This document shows, in pieces, positions 5,473 through 6,981 of a DNA stretch of 6,981 nt. Source of the stretch: JAFDVL01 sp031409955 (GTDB taxonomy: Bacteria > Acidobacteriota > Blastocatellia > RBC074). The stretch spans positions 1-6,981 of the forward strand of contig JANNYF010000241.1 of NCBI GenBank assembly GCA_031409955.1, read 5' to 3'. The position numbers and the translations under genes are program-made. How positions within the stretch are numbered: position 1 is the first letter of the stretch; each line of letters begins with the position of its first letter. The notes below the pieces were generated by a model, which had not been told where the DNA came from, did not search any database, and saw only the letters and a program-made list of their open reading frames with translations.

Positions 5473-5853
5473 TTGCAGTTATTCTCACTCAAAGAAATAT
5501 TATGGGTTCAGATGCGCACGATTACCGAACACGGCGGCACACCGGGATTGCGCGATGAAGGTGCGGTGGAATCAGCCTTGAACGCCGTGCGCAACCGTCA
5601 ATATTACGAAGACGCCACCATCATTCAATGCGCCGCGACCTACGCCTATCACCTTTCGCAAGCCCACGCGTTTTTGGACGGGAACAAACGCATCGCGGCA
5701 CTAGCAACCGAAATCTTTCTCGCGCTCAATGGCCTGGCGTTGCGTGCGACAAATGACGAACTTGCTGATTTTTTTCTGAGCATTGCGGCAAGTGATCTTT
5801 CGCGCCAGCAAATCGAACAACAATTAACTGAATGGGCTTCAACCCAAAAGTAA
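5473..5853 (+). CDS. doc: Death-on-curing (Doc/Fic-fold) toxin
   Basis: The protein has 126 residues, the same length as phage P1 Doc. The catalytic Fic-type motif is HAFLDGNKR at 65-73, with His65, Asp69, Asn71, Lys72 and Arg73. The N-terminal pattern LFSLKEILWVQMRTITEHGG and GTPGLRDEGAVESALN is conserved in the family and requires the TTG start at 5473; the ATG at 5512 would cut it off. Doc enzymes phosphorylate elongation factor Tu and arrest translation. That activity is known for P1 Doc and inferred here. The gene follows the antitoxin stop by two bases, so translation is probably coupled, and the rare TTG start may keep toxin below antitoxin. The partner is AbrB-type rather than Phd, which occurs in other genomes. 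It appears intact. Confidence 0.92.
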   Translation: MQLFSLKEILWVQMRTITEHGGTPGLRDEGAVESALNAVRNRQYYEDATIIQCAATYAYHLSQAHAFLDGNKRIAALATEIFLALNGLALRATNDELADFFLSIAASDLSRQQIEQQLTEWASTQK

Positions 5854-5860
5854 TTTCACC

Positions 5861-6981
5861 GTGTCAATCTCGCGCCCCCATCAATTCCTGCCGCTCGTCT
5901 TAACCTTCGCACTTATCGCCACCGCCGTCTTTTCAAAACAGGGATCGCAGCCTGAAACTGCTCTGCCAAGTCCCGATGAACCATACGAAAAAACCACCGA
6001 CGATGCCGCGTTGAATTTGCATCGCTGGGGCGCAGTCACACTCTTTCACGGCTTGCCGTCGGAACGTGTCAACGCGATCACCGAAGATGGGAACGGCGCA
6101 TTGTGGTTTGGCACAGACAACGGTTTGGTGCGCTACGATGGACGCCGCACGCAAGCCGTTGGCAGCGAAGGCGACAGTCGTGGCGTCTTGCCTGCGCAAC
6201 GCATTCGCGCGTTATTTCGGGATTCTTCCAGCGGCTTATGGATTGGCACTGATCAAGGCGCGGTGCGGTTTGGCCAAGACAAACTCACGATCCTTGAAGA
6301 AACACGCGGGCGCGCCGTCACGGGCTTTGCCGAAGCCCCCAACAACGAACTCGCGTTGGTGACAGAAGGCGGCGAGACCATTCGCTATCGCAGTCAATCC
6401 GCCGCAGTGCAACGCAGCGGCGAAAAGTTTGCGGCGACGCTCACGGCTTCGATCACAGACAGCCAAACGCAATCGTTGCTCCGTATTGACGGCAATCCAG
6501 TCGCGCTGAAAGCAATCGGCTTTCACGCCAACGCCAATGAGTGGTGGTTGGGTGCGCATCGGCGCGGCGGCCTGGTGCAAAAGGAAAATCAATTGCGCGA
6601 AGCCGCTTCCCCGCCCCATCGCCCCTACTTCGTCAACGCAGTCTTTGCGGAAGGCGAAAACGTTTGGCTCGGCGCACAAACAGGGGAAGGCGAAAGCGGA
6701 TTGTGGCTACATCGAGACGGTATTTCGCCGCAACTCGAACGACAGGCGATTACGACGGGAACCATCAACGCGATCCACGGCGGCAAGGGCGATTTATGGA
6801 TTGGCACGGATCAGCAAGGCGCGATTTTGTTGCGCGGCGGCAATCAGATGGAGCGGTTGACGTTCGAAAGCACGAAAGGCGGCTTGCGGTCGAATCGCAT
6901 TTATTCGGTCTATCGTGACCGCGAAGGCGTGGTCTGGTTCGGCACGGATCGCGGCGTCTGTCGCTATGATCGAGACAGCTT
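5861..6981 (+). CDS. Reg_prop propeller sensor protein, N-terminal part (runs off window)
   Basis: The frame is open from the GTG at 5861 to the window edge (373 codons and two bases). The start MSISRPHQFLPLVLTFALIA followed by TAVFSKQ looks like a signal peptide, so the propeller should be periplasmic or outside the membrane. Repeats of the form L-W-x-G-T-x-x-G-x-x-R-Y begin at residues 81, 126, 228, 268, 312 and 358, with a degenerate one near 175 (ELALVTEGGETIRY). This spacing of about 45 gives one seven-bladed two-component regulator propeller. Proteins of this type usually continue with a second propeller, a Y_Y_Y domain, a membrane helix and a histidine kinase or other signalling output; that part is outside the window. 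The gene starts seven bases after doc and is probably cotranscribed with the response regulator upstream. No clear ribosome site is seen, so coupling to doc translation is possible. Confidence 0.85.
   Translation, partial: MSISRPHQFLPLVLTFALIATAVFSKQGSQPETALPSPDEPYEKTTDDAALNLHRWGAVTLFHGLPSERVNAITEDGNGALWFGTDNGLVRYDGRRTQAVGSEGDSRGVLPAQRIRALFRDSSSGLWIGTDQGAVRFGQDKLTILEETRGRAVTGFAEAPNNELALVTEGGETIRYRSQSAAVQRSGEKFAATLTASITDSQTQSLLRIDGNPVALKAIGFHANANEWWLGAHRRGGLVQKENQLREAASPPHRPYFVNAVFAEGENVWLGAQTGEGESGLWLHRDGISPQLERQAITTGTINAIHGGKGDLWIGTDQQGAILLRGGNQMERLTFESTKGGLRSNRIYSVYRDREGVVWFGTDRGVCRYDRDS

Noticed and set aside
6236..6679. Minus-strand frame of 147 codons opposite the propeller gene
   Set aside because: The plus strand encodes regular propeller blades with a signal peptide; the antisense frame has no recognisable features.

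Overview
The window is a bacterial chromosome segment of about 7 kb. The organism is probably an environmental, soil-type bacterium. The mix of a SpoVR gene, a large propeller-type sensor, a toxin-antitoxin pair and hairpin-packed intergenic repeats would suit Acidobacteriota (Blastocatellia-like). That placement rests on general resemblance only; there is no rRNA or other marker gene here.

Layout: (1) 1-289 has no gene. It is almost filled by a 247-bp MITE-like element (14-260) with 17-bp perfect terminal inverted repeats, flanked exactly by 10-bp direct repeats (4-13 and 261-270). (2) 290-1327, minus strand, encodes a helical-repeat protein ending in a SEC-C zinc-binding motif. (3) 1328-1463 is a divergent promoter region. 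(4) 1464-4094, plus strand, encodes a SpoVR-family protein interrupted by a 406-residue intein (nt 2256-3473). The intein has complete splice-junction residues and a two-motif LAGLIDADG endonuclease. Between its splicing N-domain and its endonuclease it also carries a segment that reads like a LacI-family DNA-binding headpiece. (5) 4095-4478 has no gene. It holds a long imperfect inverted repeat (4097-4465) whose core is six hairpins in the mirrored order A-B-C-C'-B'-A'. (6) 4479 to the window end is a tight plus-strand cluster: a LuxR-type response regulator, an AbrB/MazE-type antitoxin, a Doc-family toxin, and the first 373 residues of an exported seven-bladed Reg_prop sensor protein that runs off the window.

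How the genes fit together: the response regulator and the propeller sensor probably form one two-component system, with the AbrB-Doc pair lying between them with almost no intergenic space. SpoVR is usually found beside PrkA kinase and YhbH/DUF444 genes, and neither is in this window. The strongest candidates for something undescribed are the SpoVR intein with its LacI-like domain and the two intergenic elements that share a 'palindromes nested inside a larger palindrome' design.
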